In this document: positions 25,493 to 35,184 of the stretch, one piece after another
How the letters are laid out: every line of letters begins with the position of its first letter
How positions within the stretch are numbered: position 1 is the first letter of the stretch
Assembly (NCBI RefSeq): GCF_947495665.1
Contig: NZ_CANLZV010000004.1
Span: forward strand, 1 to 64,000
Source: an uncultured Sunxiuqinia sp.
GTDB lineage: Bacteria > Bacteroidota > Bacteroidia > Bacteroidales > Prolixibacteraceae
Direction of reading: 5' to 3'
DNA length: 64,000 bases
Notes under the pieces: generated by a model
Told to the model about the DNA's origin: nothing
The model's database searches: none
The model's input: only the letters and a program-made list of their open reading frames with translations
Program-made: the position numbers and the translations under genes

Positions 25493-28400
25493 TTACTGTT
25501 CAGCCGTAATTTCTTCCAAAATGGTTTTGGCTGCTGAAATGGTTTTGATGTGATCGAAACTGAGGCTCAACTTATCTTGCTTCTCTTTCATCCGGCACTT
25601 ATCCGGATGGTGTTGCAGGTAATGCAATACTTTTGAAAAGATGGGCGACTGATAATAGTCTGATTTTTGATCGGCAATAAAATAGCAGATCATTTTTTTA
25701 TTCTTCAGTATAACCCGCTCAACTCCCAATCGAATGGCCAGCCAGCGTAAACGAACCACTTCCAGAAGCTCCTTACTGGCAGCCGGCAGTTTTCCAAACC
25801 GGTCAATCAGCTCCAGCTCAAACTGCTGCAAGCTCTCTTCTGTTTCCAAGCTGTCCAACTGACGGTAAAGCAGCATCCGTTCCGAAATACTTTGGATATA
25901 ACTGTCAGGAAAAAGCAGTTCCATATCGGTATCAATCTGGCAATCGTTAACAAATTGGTTTTGTAAAAATACATTGCCCGCCGCTTGTTGCTCTTCCTGA
26001 AAAAGCTCCTTGTATTCGCCTTGCTTCAGTTCCTGCATCGCTTCATTCAGAATACGATGATAGGTTTCGTAACCAATGTCCGCAATAAATCCACTTTGCT
26101 CAGCCCCCAGCAGGTTTCCGGCACCACGAATATCCAAATCGCGCATGGCAATGTTAAAACCACTGCCCAATTCCGAGAATTCTTCGATGGCACGCAAACG
26201 CCGACGAGCTTCAGGACTAACCGTTGAGAGCGGCGGTGCAAGCAAATAGCAAAATGCCTTTTTGTTGGATCGGCCCACACGTCCGCGCAACTGGTGCAAA
26301 TCGCTCAAACCAAAATTCTGCGCATGATTAATAATGATGGTATTGGCATTCGGAATATCCAGTCCCGACTCAATAATGGTGGTCGCAATCAACACATCCT
26401 GCTCTCCGTTAATAAAATCGAGCATAATTTTTTCAAGCTTGGGCCCTTCCATCTGTCCATGTCCCACCACTGTTTTCACCCCCGGCACCAGCCGTTGGAT
26501 GACTGCCTCCACCTCATAAATATTTTGTACCCGGTTATGAATAAAGAAGACCTGTCCGTTGCGGGCCAGCTCATAATTGATGGACTCACGGATAATCTCT
26601 TCATTAAATCCGTGCAATTCGGTAACAATCGGGTAACGGTTGGGTGGTGGCGTTTGAATGATGGATAAATCGCGGGCGCCCATCAATGAAAACTGCAGCG
26701 TTCGCGGAATCGGAGTAGCCGTTAAAGTCATGGTGTCCACATTCACTTTAAGCTGCTTCAACTTTTCTTTGACCGACACTCCAAACTTTTGCTCTTCATC
26801 CACAATCAGCAAGCCCAGGTCTTTAAACTTCACATCTTTTCCGACCAGCCGGTGTGTGCCAATCAAAATATCGATGGCGCCGGCTTCCACAGCTTTCAAA
26901 ATCTTACGTACTTCTCCTGCAGGGCGCAGGCGGCTAATGTATTCAATTCGAACCGGGAAATCCGTTAACCGTTCAGAAAAGGTTTTGAAATGCTGCAAAG
27001 CCAAAATTGTGGTAGGCACCAAAACAGCTACCTGCTTGCTATCGGCTACCGCCTTGAAGGCTCCCCGAATAGCAATTTCCGTTTTTCCAAAGCCAACATC
27101 GCCACAAACCAGCCGGTCCATGGGCATTTCACGCTCCATGTCCTCTTTCACGGCTTGCGTGGCTTTCACCTGGTCGGGCGTATCTTCGTAAATAAAAGAG
27201 GCTTCCAGTTCGGTTTGCAAATACGAGTCGGGAGAAAAAGCAAATCCACGTTCTTTCTTCCGCTCAGCATAAAGCGCAATCAGGTCTTTGGCAATATCCT
27301 TCACCTTTTTCTTGGTGCGCTCCTTCATTTTCTGCCAGGCACCGGTTCCCAGCTTGTTAATCTTGGGCTCGACACCTTCCTTGCCTTTGTATTTTGAAAT
27401 GCGGTGCAGTGACTGAATGCTCACAAACAACACATCGTTGTCGCGGTACACCAGGCGAATGGCTTCCTGAATTTTTCCGTTCACTTCGGTTTTTACCAAA
27501 CCGGCAAACTTTCCAATACCATGATCGATATGCACCACGTAATCACCCTGATGCAGTTTGTTTAATTCCCGCAGGGTAATGCTCTCCTTCTGTGGCTTCC
27601 GGGTTTTGAGTTTGAAGCGGTGGTAGCGCTCAAAAATCTGATGATCGGTATAACAACACACCCGAAGCTGATGATCAATAAACCCTTCATGCAAGGTGAA
27701 ATTCAGGTCAGTAAATTCCACTTTCAGATTCTGATCCTTAAAAATGGCATGCAAACGCTCAATTTGCTTTTCGTTGGATGAAAGAATAAAGTTGGTGTAA
27801 CCCCCAGCTTCATTATCCTGCAGGTTCTTAGCCAACAACTCAAAATTCTTATTGAAAGCCGGCTGAGCCGAAGTATTAAAAGCGTAATGCGTTGTGGTTT
27901 TAAAGTAATTGGTTGTTCCTGATTCCAGACAAGTAAAACCAGCCAGAGCTGCCAGGAAATCATTCCCGGCGATAAACCGGTCACCCGGCAAATCGGCGTT
28001 ATCAACAACTTGTTGAAAAGTCCCTTCAATCAAGTCGGCAACCAGCGAAATATCGCGAATATAAATACTGCTTTTCGGAGAAATAAAATGGAAAAAGTTG
28101 TCACGTTTCTCTTCTTCCAATCCATCCTGAATGTTAGGAATAATAACAATCTTTTCAAGATGAACTTTGGAAATTTGGTTTTCGATGTCAAAGCTGCGAA
28201 TGCTATCCACCTCATCGCCAAAAAAATCGAGTCGGTAAGGGTCTTCGTGCGAGAACGAATAGATATCCACCAAGCTCCCACGAATGGAGTACTGACCGGG
28301 TTCCACCACAAAGTCGACCCGCTCAAAACCATATTCATACAACACGTCGTTCAAAAATCCAATCGACAGTTTATCCTTTTTGTGAACCTGAAAGCTATTG

Positions 28401-28879
28401 GATTCCAGCCCTTCGCCGGAGATTACCTTTTCGGTCAGCGCATCCGGATAGGTGACAATGCTGATTTGATTGTTCTCATGCAGCTGATTCAGCACTTCGG
28501 TACGCAGAATGATGTTTTCCTGTTCCAGCGAATCCAGGTGTCCGGCCCGCTTATAGGAGCCGGGAAAGAAAAAGAGCGGGGATGCTGTTTTCAGGTTTAC
28601 CAGATCGTCGTAAAAATAAGCCGCTTCTTCCTTATCATTCAGTATAAAAACCAAAGGCTGGTCGTGTTTTTCAGCCAGAATAGAAGCCAATACCGTTTGA
28701 GAAGAGCCAACAAGCCCCGACAGGTGAATCTTTTCACCCGGGGTATTCATCGTTTTTAGCAAAGGTTGAATAACGTCCTGCTCTTCAAATACCTTTTTAA
28801 AATTTTGTAATTCCAAACCTCCAAAAAATTTCGCGTAAAGATACGTATTAGTTTGGGTTTGGGTTAGACTGCAAGGCAT
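25493..28879 (-). CDS. mfd: Transcription-repair coupling factor
   Basis: 1128 residues, close to the usual 1100-1150. The UvrB-like N-terminal region covers about 30-400, including the DFFGDEVDSIRSFD element. The RNA-polymerase-interaction domain follows (about 445-510, GDYVVHIDHGIGKFAGLVKTEV). The RecG-like translocase has Walker A VCGDVGFGKTEIAIR, motif II DEEQ, SATP-type TATPIPRTL and LRGRVGRS. The C-terminal TRCF domain includes IRGAGNLLGAEQSG and the D7 region. It removes stalled RNA polymerase and recruits UvrA. It is a single gene, read leftward into the shared terminator. The start at 28879 (MPCSL) is not certain; a Met at residue 43 is also possible but would cut into the domain. 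Confidence 0.97.
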   Translation of the reverse strand: MPCSLTQTQTNTYLYAKFFGGLELQNFKKVFEEQDVIQPLLKTMNTPGEKIHLSGLVGSSQTVLASILAEKHDQPLVFILNDKEEAAYFYDDLVNLKTASPLFFFPGSYKRAGHLDSLEQENIILRTEVLNQLHENNQISIVTYPDALTEKVISGEGLESNSFQVHKKDKLSIGFLNDVLYEYGFERVDFVVEPGQYSIRGSLVDIYSFSHEDPYRLDFFGDEVDSIRSFDIENQISKVHLEKIVIIPNIQDGLEEEKRDNFFHFISPKSSIYIRDISLVADLIEGTFQQVVDNADLPGDRFIAGNDFLAALAGFTCLESGTTNYFKTTTHYAFNTSAQPAFNKNFELLAKNLQDNEAGGYTNFILSSNEKQIERLHAIFKDQNLKVEFTDLNFTLHEGFIDHQLRVCCYTDHQIFERYHRFKLKTRKPQKESITLRELNKLHQGDYVVHIDHGIGKFAGLVKTEVNGKIQEAIRLVYRDNDVLFVSIQSLHRISKYKGKEGVEPKINKLGTGAWQKMKERTKKKVKDIAKDLIALYAERKKERGFAFSPDSYLQTELEASFIYEDTPDQVKATQAVKEDMEREMPMDRLVCGDVGFGKTEIAIRGAFKAVADSKQVAVLVPTTILALQHFKTFSERLTDFPVRIEYISRLRPAGEVRKILKAVEAGAIDILIGTHRLVGKDVKFKDLGLLIVDEEQKFGVSVKEKLKQLKVNVDTMTLTATPIPRTLQFSLMGARDLSIIQTPPPNRYPIVTELHGFNEEIIRESINYELARNGQVFFIHNRVQNIYEVEAVIQRLVPGVKTVVGHGQMEGPKLEKIMLDFINGEQDVLIATTIIESGLDIPNANTIIINHAQNFGLSDLHQLRGRVGRSNKKAFCYLLAPPLSTVSPEARRRLRAIEEFSELGSGFNIAMRDLDIRGAGNLLGAEQSGFIADIGYETYHRILNEAMQELKQGEYKELFQEEQQAAGNVFLQNQFVNDCQIDTDMELLFPDSYIQSISERMLLYRQLDSLETEESLQQFELELIDRFGKLPAASKELLEVVRLRWLAIRLGVERVILKNKKMICYFIADQKSDYYQSPIFSKVLHYLQHHPDKCRMKEKQDKLSLSFDHIKTISAAKTILEEITAEQ

Positions 28880-29124
28880 TTATTCAAATGAATTCCAATC
28901 GGATGAAGGGAGCTCAATTAGCCCAAAGGCCCGATTGCAAGGAGAATTACCAGGCAGTCAACATTGGCTGTTCGACACCCCCTTGAAGAGTAACTGCAAA
29001 AAACAATTACTACCGGTGATCAAATTAACCCGGCAAAACGGATAATAAAAAGAAAAAAAAGGCCATCAGAAAATAATTATTCAAACCTTCCCGTATATAT
29101 AGATAAGAATAAACAGAAACGCCT

Positions 29125-29132
29125 TAACTTTG
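29125..29132 (+). promoter_or_regulatory. -7 promoter element of the coiled-coil lipoprotein gene
   Basis: TAACTTTG, a full match to TAnnTTTG, only 17 bases before the ATG at 29150, so the leader would be about 11 bases. No TTG is seen at -33. Confidence 0.45.
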
Positions 29133-29149
29133 ACTAAAATAATCTGATC

Positions 29150-30019
29150 ATGAAGAAATTACTCATTCTTTCACTTGTGGTACTACTCGCCTCCTGCAAC
29201 CAGAAAAAGTTAGACCGGATGCAAGTTGTACAAGATAGCCTGCAACAGGTAGCCGAAACAAAAGATGCCGCCATATCCGACTTCATTGGCACGATGAATG
29301 AAATTCAATCCAATCTGGATTCGATTAAAAAACTGCAAGAGATTGTCGATATTCAATCAAAAAGCAATGCGGAACCTCAGGCCACCAAGCGCCAGAGAAT
29401 GCTGCGCGACATTGCTCTCATCAATGAGCTGTTACAAAAAAACAGGGAACTGGTTTTATCTCAGCAAAAAAAGATGGACTATTCCAGCTACAAAATGACA
29501 GAAATGCAGGAAATGCTGAATATGATGAGCAATCAGTTGGAGTCAAAAGATGCCGAAATTCTGACGCTTCAGGCTGAACTTGAAAAGCTGCAACTCAACA
29601 TTTCAAACTTAAACCAGGACTTGATGGCCGCCCAGCAACGGACCCAGGAACAGGAAAGACTGCTGGAAGAGCAATCAACAACCATCGACCAAAAAGTATC
29701 GGAACTCAATACGGCCTATTATGTATTTGGGACAGCCAAAGAATTGGTTGAAAATGGAATTATTGAAAAAGAAGGCGGATTTTTAGGCATCGGTCGCAGC
29801 CTGAAATTTCGCAAAGACTTCAATCCCGATCTGTTTACAAAGATTGATATTCGTGCGGTGGATGAAATTGCGCTGAACTCGAAAAAGGCAAAGGTCATCA
29901 CCACACACCCGGCAGCCAGCTATGAGTTAACCGGCGATGATGTAGTGGAAAAGCTGGTGATCAGCGACCCCGATCGGTTTTGGGAGACCAACAAATACCT
30001 AGTTATTGTAGTAAACTAA
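29150..30019 (+). CDS. Coiled-coil lipoprotein of a conserved Bacteroidota family (Cbp1-like)
   Basis: 289 residues. The lipobox VVLLASC places the lipidated Cys at 16. Residues about 25-185 are a long, nearly uninterrupted coiled coil rich in Gln, Glu and Leu. Residues about 190-289 form a small conserved domain (YYVFGTAKELVENGIIEKEGGFLGIGRSLKFRKDFN, then DRFWETNKYLVIVVN). From memory this resembles the family named for the Bacteroides fragilis collagen-binding protein Cbp1, but that name came from adhesion work and may not reflect the general role; a structural envelope function is as likely. It is monocistronic. Confidence 0.7.
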   Translation: MKKLLILSLVVLLASCNQKKLDRMQVVQDSLQQVAETKDAAISDFIGTMNEIQSNLDSIKKLQEIVDIQSKSNAEPQATKRQRMLRDIALINELLQKNRELVLSQQKKMDYSSYKMTEMQEMLNMMSNQLESKDAEILTLQAELEKLQLNISNLNQDLMAAQQRTQEQERLLEEQSTTIDQKVSELNTAYYVFGTAKELVENGIIEKEGGFLGIGRSLKFRKDFNPDLFTKIDIRAVDEIALNSKKAKVITTHPAASYELTGDDVVEKLVISDPDRFWETNKYLVIVVN

Positions 30020-30025
30020 AACAAC

Positions 30026-30066
30026 AAGAGGCCGTCTCCAGGCAAAGCATTGGGACGACCTCTTTT
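30026..30066. terminator. Bidirectional intrinsic terminator
   Basis: AAGAGGCCGTC and GACGACCTCTT pair with one mismatch and a T-run follows. It separates the coiled-coil lipoprotein gene from the convergent dihydroorotase gene. Confidence 0.75.
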
Positions 30067-30084
30067 ATATTTTAGCAACAACGA

Positions 30085-31428
30085 TTACACCCTAAATTCC
30101 AGGCGTTTTCCCCGAACGTCTTTTTTAATTTCTCCCCGGTCGTAAGCCAACTGTCCATTGACAAAAGTTTTAGAAACCTGATGACTAAACTCGGTCCCTT
30201 CAAAGGGAGACCAGCCACATTTATAGATAATATTTTCAGGGCAAACCGTCCATTTTTTATCCGGATTGACTAAAACCAAATCAGCATAATAACCTTCGCG
30301 GATGTAACCACGACGATCGATGCGGAACAAATCTGCCGGTGCATGGCACATCTTTTCCACCACTTTTTCCACCGTCAGTTTTTCCTGGCTCACAAATTCG
30401 AGCATAGCCACCAAAGCATGTTGTACCAAAGGCCCGCCCGAAGGAGCCTGAAAGTAGGCGTGCGATTTTTCATCCAGCGTGTGGGGGGCATGATCGGTGG
30501 CAATCACATCAATTTTGTCGGTCAGCAAGGCTTGCCACAAGGCTTGCCGGTCTTCAGCCGATTTCACCGCCGGATTCCATTTAATTCGTGTACCGTAAGC
30601 GATGTAATCTTTTTCTTCAAACCAAAGGTGATGCACACACACTTCCGCTGTAATTTTTTTATCCTTCACCGGGCCGGCGTCAAACAACTCCATTTCCTTG
30701 GCCGTCGAAATATGCAAAACATGCAGGCGGGTTCCGAATTTCCGGGCCAGCTCCACCGCTTTAGAGGATGACTTATAACAAGCTTCAGCACTCCGAATGC
30801 GGGGATGACGCGATATCGGTACAATTTCGCCATACTTTTGGCGGTAAATTTCGGTGTTGCGCTGAATAATTTCTTCGTCTTCGCAATGCGTAGCAATTAA
30901 GGTCGGAGCCTGCTTAAAAATTTCGGAAAGAGTTTCTTCGTCGTCCACCAGCATGTTCCCGGTTGACGAGCCCATAAAAACTTTAATGCCGCACACCTGA
31001 CTCGGATCAGTTTTCAACACTTCATCCAGATTATCGTTGGTGGCACCCATGTAAAACGAGTAGTTGACCGCCGAGACTTCCGACGCCCGCGCATATTTTT
31101 TGGCCAGCTCGGCCTGGGTGGTTGCCTGTGGTTTGGTGTTGGGCATCTCCATATACGAAGTGATTCCTCCTGCCAGAGCTGCCCGCGACTCGGTGGCAAT
31201 CTCGCCTTTATGGGTCAGCCCGGGCTCACGAAAATGCACCTGATCATCAATTGCTCCCGGAATTAACAACTTTCCGCTCCCATCAATAACCGTTGCTTCG
31301 TTCATCAACGTTTCCGGAACCTCCTCGTCTTTAAAAATCCGTTTGATGAATTCATCTTCAATCAATAAACTTCCCTCAAAGCGGGTTCCTTCGTTAATAA
31401 TCGTCGCCTTGTGAATGATGGTTTTCAT
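30085..31428 (-). CDS. pyrC: Dihydroorotase, type I
   Basis: 447 residues, the third step of de novo pyrimidine synthesis (carbamoyl-aspartate to dihydroorotate), cytoplasmic. The amidohydrolase barrel shows IPGAIDDQVHFREPGLTHKG, GIKVFMGSSTG (the usual carboxylated Lys region), LHVLHIS and VIATDHAPHT with the catalytic Asp. In the first metal motif the usual His-x-His is Gln63-Val-His65; as far as I recall this substitution is usual in Bacteroidota, but the first metal ligand is still changed. The gene lies 149 bases after a GT2 gene on the same strand and may be transcribed with it. Confidence 0.9.
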   Translation of the reverse strand: MKTIIHKATIINEGTRFEGSLLIEDEFIKRIFKDEEVPETLMNEATVIDGSGKLLIPGAIDDQVHFREPGLTHKGEIATESRAALAGGITSYMEMPNTKPQATTQAELAKKYARASEVSAVNYSFYMGATNDNLDEVLKTDPSQVCGIKVFMGSSTGNMLVDDEETLSEIFKQAPTLIATHCEDEEIIQRNTEIYRQKYGEIVPISRHPRIRSAEACYKSSSKAVELARKFGTRLHVLHISTAKEMELFDAGPVKDKKITAEVCVHHLWFEEKDYIAYGTRIKWNPAVKSAEDRQALWQALLTDKIDVIATDHAPHTLDEKSHAYFQAPSGGPLVQHALVAMLEFVSQEKLTVEKVVEKMCHAPADLFRIDRRGYIREGYYADLVLVNPDKKWTVCPENIIYKCGWSPFEGTEFSHQVSKTFVNGQLAYDRGEIKKDVRGKRLEFRV

Positions 31429-31576
31429 GCTTTCAGTACTTTAAAATTCTCGGTATAAATTACGAAACAAAAATTGAAAAGGCTACATTTCTGCAGCCCT
31501 AAAATCCTTATATAAATCGGTTAACAGCGGTTTTTGTTCACCAATCAACCTACTGTTTTTCCGGTATAAACTCAGG

Positions 31577-32314
31577 TTAAGACTTATAGCCCGGATATTT
31601 TTTAAACCAGCTTCTCATCTTCATTTTCAGAATCCCCCACAAGGCTTCGTTAAAAATACCACCGCTCATTTTGGAGGTTCCTTCCTGCCGCTCAGTAAAA
31701 ATAATGGGCACTTCCACTAAGTTAAACCCATGTTTCCAGGCAGTAAATTTCATCTCAATCTGAAAGCCATACCCTTTCAAGCGGATGTCATCCAGATCGA
31801 TTGTTTCCAGCACACGGCGCGAATAGCACTTAAAGCCTGCCGTTGTGTCCATGATTTTCATGCCGGTAACCAGCCGCACATATACCGAAGCAAAATAGGA
31901 CATCAACACCCGTCCCAACGGCCAGTTAATAACATTAATGCCTTTGATGTAGCGCGATCCAATGGCCATATCGGCACCTCCTTCGTTACAGGCTTTAAAC
32001 AGGTTTTCCAGGTCTTGGGGCGGATGCGAGAAATCACAATCCATTTCGAAGATATAGTCGTACCCTTTCTCAAGGGCCCATTTAAAACCGGTAAGATAGG
32101 CAGTTCCCAAACCCAATTTCCCTTCCCGCTCAATGAGGTGCAGCTTGCCCTCAAACTCAGATTGCAAGCGCTTTACAATAGCACCTGTTCCATCCGGTGA
32201 GCCGTCTTCAATAATCAAAATCTGAAAAGGTGTTTGAAGTGAAAACACCGTTCGAATCATCTCTTCAACATTCTCCTTTTCATTGTAGGTTGGTATAATT
32301 ACCAAATTCTTCAT
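31577..32314 (-). CDS. Polyprenol-monophosphomannose synthase-like glycosyltransferase (GT2)
   Basis: 245 residues: NLVIIPTYNEKENVEEMI, ILIIEDGSPDGTGAIV and the metal site FEMDCDFSHPP (DxD) mark a dolichol-phosphate mannosyltransferase-type GT2. GSRYIKG and TAGFKCYSR are further family blocks. The enzyme is soluble or peripheral, since the C-terminal membrane segments of DPM1-type fusions are missing. It would make a polyprenyl-phosphate-linked hexose for glycan assembly in the periplasm. The sugar is not certain. A 149-base gap separates it from pyrC downstream. Confidence 0.85.
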   Translation of the reverse strand: MKNLVIIPTYNEKENVEEMIRTVFSLQTPFQILIIEDGSPDGTGAIVKRLQSEFEGKLHLIEREGKLGLGTAYLTGFKWALEKGYDYIFEMDCDFSHPPQDLENLFKACNEGGADMAIGSRYIKGINVINWPLGRVLMSYFASVYVRLVTGMKIMDTTAGFKCYSRRVLETIDLDDIRLKGYGFQIEMKFTAWKHGFNLVEVPIIFTERQEGTSKMSGGIFNEALWGILKMKMRSWFKKYPGYKS

Positions 32315-32546
32315 AGTGTTGTCATGGCATTAGTTATAGCTGCGAAAATAAGGATTTTAAGCCAGTGTTCATCTTTTTTTGTTCAGAATAGCTAATTCCT
32401 TGCCTTCAGCGGCCATGGCTCCAAAGTTCAAAAACACCCAATTGATCAACGCCAGGCCTTGTTACTTGTAAGAACAAGCAGCCAAAAAGGGGGTCTTTCC
32501 TCCGGGCTTTTTGAGCATTTTCATTACATTTAACCCCAAAAAAACA

Positions 32547-33014
32547 ATGGATTATTCATTTGTACCCATCCAGCTCGACAACGAGCAGCACTGCCAGCAA
32601 CTCATTCGTTTATTGGACCTTTACATGCAAGACGAAATGGGCGATAATGCGCCCATGCCCGAAGGCCAGGGGCCGAAAATTCTGGAAGGCTTGCGCAATT
32701 ACCCTGGCTACCTTGGATTTTTTGCTGAAGCCGACGGCCAATATGCAGCCCTGGCCAACTGCAATAAAAACTTCTCCACCTTTCAGGCCAAGCCCCTGCT
32801 CAATATTCATGACTTTGTGGTGCACCCCGATTTCAGAGGAAAAGGAGTAGGCCGGTTCCTGCTCGACGCAATTGCCGACTTTGTAAAACAACAAGGCTAT
32901 TGCCGCATTAACCTGGAAGTACGGCACGACAACTTCAACGCGCAAAAGCTTTACCGAAAAGCCGGCTACGACGACTGCTACGAACGCATGTATTTTTGGG
33001 AGAAAATTTTGTAA
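32547..33014 (+). CDS. GNAT-family N-acetyltransferase
   Basis: 155 residues from the ATG at 32547, which follows an A-rich stretch; an in-frame codon 36 bases upstream would add a hydrophobic N-terminus that does not fit. HDFVVHPDFRGKGVGRFLLDAIADF is the acetyl-CoA-binding motif A (RGKGVG), followed by CRINLEVRHDNFNAQKLYRKAGY. Substrate unknown. It is the last gene before the repeat-rich island at 33.0 kb. Confidence 0.85.
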   Translation: MDYSFVPIQLDNEQHCQQLIRLLDLYMQDEMGDNAPMPEGQGPKILEGLRNYPGYLGFFAEADGQYAALANCNKNFSTFQAKPLLNIHDFVVHPDFRGKGVGRFLLDAIADFVKQQGYCRINLEVRHDNFNAQKLYRKAGYDDCYERMYFWEKIL

Positions 33015-33570
33015 AACAATTCCGATTCAGCAAAGAATTTAATAATCGCGGTGCCCTCTGGCGCAAGTGTGTGCCCCGTGTTGTGCAGTGAAAAGCAAAA
33101 GTTTGCAGGCAAGGCATCGATTAAAAATCGTCGCCAGCGGTAGCTGTCAGCTTGTGAGCTACCGTTTACTGATGCGTTCTTTTCTCCTCCTTTTTTTTCA
33201 AGGAGGAGTGGCACCGGTATACCGCTGACGAGGTGGTTTTGTTGTTAAGGCTACAGTGTAAACGAGGCTTTTCTTTTCTTGCGGTGAAGTTGGAAATAGA
33301 ATCTCCGTAACTGCCTGATTAAATCGGCACAGCTTATTTCAAAACTCTCCCCAAGCCCGCTTTACAGGCTTTTCTTAGCTAGTCCCGGCGCAGATTCCTT
33401 CCCTTGTTGTCTGTTTCAAAACCCTCGCAGGCCGAACTTTTCTCCTTCCGGTGAAGTGGAGGACTTAGGTCCTGCAGCGAATCGGTTCGTGACCTCGTAC
33501 CTTTTTACGTTCGTAAGCTCGTGCCTTCGGGCTGTAGGTTTTTCAAATAGCTTTGACAATCCCCCCACCC
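33015..33570. repeat. Gene-free repeat-like stretch with two hairpins
   Basis: No credible gene. Two inverted repeats stand out: CGGTAGCT/AGCTACCG (about 33138-33163) and CTCCTCCTT/AAGGAGGAG around a T-rich loop (33184-33208). Neither is followed by a T-run suited to termination. The second lies in a GGAGGAGTGGCACCG context that I recall as a recurring intergenic element in Bacteroidota genomes. The end of the stretch (about 33480-33540) has a degenerate TCGTnnnTT wording similar to the repeat at 62.1 kb. Confidence 0.5.
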
Positions 33571-33864
33571 GCCGGACGATGGTGCCTGGTAGCCAGACGA
33601 ACTCAGCAACCCGCCAGACCATGGTACCGAACTGCCGGACGAACTCAGCGATGAGCCAGACAATGGTGCCTAATCGCCAGACGATCACAGCGACGAGCCG
33701 GACGAACCTGGAGAAAGGCCAGACGATGTCGGCAAGTAGCCAGACGATGGTGCCGAACCGCCAGATGAACTCAGCGACTCGCCAGACCATGTCGCCAACC
33801 TGCCAGACGAACTCAGCGACCAGCCAGACCATGTCGGCGGGGCGCCAGAACATCGGCAGGACGC
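33571..33864. repeat. Tandem array of fourteen degenerate 21-bp repeats
   Basis: Fourteen units of exactly 21 bases, each beginning GCC(A/G)GA, run from 33571 to 33864 without loss of phase. Units alternate roughly between an ACTCAGC type and an ATGGTGCC or ATGTCGGC type, giving a 42-bp higher-order pattern. Because 21 is a multiple of three, long frames stay open on both strands (plus 33456-33971, with heptads of the QTMVPNR kind; minus 33416-33904, with heptads of the VWRVAEF kind), but neither has a credible start or family resemblance. Copies differ in sequence but not length, and there are no unique spacers, so it is not a CRISPR array. Confidence 0.9.
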
Positions 33865-34294
33865 GGCAAGCCGGGGAAATGACAGCATTTGAAAAATCGG
33901 TCATGCGTTCACCAACAAAAGCCCTAATCTTGAGGAACGGGGGAAATGGTCTTGGGTATACCCGGACTTAATAAGTATGCAGACCCTTATGAGAATTGAA
34001 TTGCAAACTCAAGACAGCTCGCCTTGCGCTGCCGCTTCGCTCAACCAAAGAACAGGCAGGATTTCAGTTGTTTCGAACCAAAATAAAAATGCCCATCCTG
34101 ATGTATACATTTTGTAAAGTTTTGTAAATTCATCGGCGAAACCTAAAAAGAAAAAACCAATGACAGGACTAACCAACGGACACCCACCGCACACAAGCAG
34201 CGTTTTAACCAACAAAAATACATCCAACTAAAGCGAATATATCCACAAGACTGTGGGGATACAAGTGTTAGTCATTATTATTAAAAACTACTTT
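33865..34294. other. Intergenic stretch at the left side of the AT-rich gene pair
   Basis: About 430 bases. The base composition changes from GC-rich repeats to AT-rich sequence near 34080. TGTAAAGTTTTGTAAA near 34116 could hold a promoter for the next gene but has no clean -33/-7 pair. No gene or hairpin is convincing. Confidence 0.4.
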
Positions 34295-35026
34295 ATGAAA
34301 TTATACAGAGGTCTAAATTTAGACAAAACAGAGATTGAATTTATTAGAAAAAATGGTGATCTGAATATGGACATTGGCGCTTGGTTGTTAAAACCCAAAA
34401 TTGACCACCATGATTTGACAACTGAAGCTATTATTGAAAAAGTTTTGAATGAACCTGACAATATTGAAAGATATAACAGAGATTCAAAAGATATAACAAA
34501 TATTGGAAAATATGTTACGGGATGTGTTCTTGGTGCATCAATATATAGTCATGACAATAATAAAAAGGAAGAAAATGTGATAATTGAAATTGAGGTAGAA
34601 CCGCCTCAAGTTTTTATCGACGGTCGTGACTTTTTGTATAACTCATTTCCACGTTTAATTCAAGCTAACCAAATAGAACCTAATTTAAAGAATATGTTAG
34701 GCAATGCATTTGGCTGCAAGTTTATTCAATACCTAGAGAAAGCAAAACAACTTAAAGGGAAAGAAAGTAATAAGATTTTTAGACTTGTTGATTATATCTG
34801 CATGGATAATACAATTATAAAGTCACATTTTTTAAATCAAAAAGTTTTAATTCAGGGGAGGTATTCAACAAGATTTTTAAGTGCTTTTGCTATTATTGGA
34901 GGTATTAAACCGGAAATGATTATTGATATAAGAAAATCAGATTCAATTAATCGGCAGATACCAATTCAATATCTTCAGTCAAAATATAGTATCGAGCACT
35001 CCATGAATATATATGACATCAAATAA
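34295..35026 (+). CDS. Hypothetical protein with ADP-ribosyltransferase-like features
   Basis: 243 residues from the ATG at 34295 (a GTG 42 bases upstream gives a less likely longer form). I do not recognise the family. It starts MKLYRGLNLD, similar to the opening Arg strand of ADP-ribosyltransferase folds, and later has GASIYSHDNNKKEENVIIEIEVEPPQVFID, which recalls the Ser strand and the following beta-strand of such enzymes. A clear catalytic Glu could not be assigned. No signal peptide. The sequence is far more AT-rich than the flanking genes and is likely imported. It precedes the HEPN-like gene by 158 bases. Confidence 0.5.
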   Translation: MKLYRGLNLDKTEIEFIRKNGDLNMDIGAWLLKPKIDHHDLTTEAIIEKVLNEPDNIERYNRDSKDITNIGKYVTGCVLGASIYSHDNNKKEENVIIEIEVEPPQVFIDGRDFLYNSFPRLIQANQIEPNLKNMLGNAFGCKFIQYLEKAKQLKGKESNKIFRLVDYICMDNTIIKSHFLNQKVLIQGRYSTRFLSAFAIIGGIKPEMIIDIRKSDSINRQIPIQYLQSKYSIEHSMNIYDIK

Positions 35027-35184
35027 CAATGTATATACATAATGTGGGGTAAGTACTAAATATGAACGACATAGCAATTAATAGGCGGCAGTGTAATTTG
35101 ATAAGTTGGAGCTTTGAAATCCCGCACTACGCATATTCTTAACGTTGTGGTTAATTTAACCAAACCAAAAGCATCGGAAATAAT

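Noticed and set aside
33571-33864. CRISPR array
   Set aside because: The units are adjacent degenerate 21-mers without unique spacers, and no cas gene lies in the window.
33456-33971. Long open frames on both strands over the 21-bp repeats
   Set aside because: They follow from a repeat length divisible by three with few stop codons; no credible start, signal or family is present on either strand.
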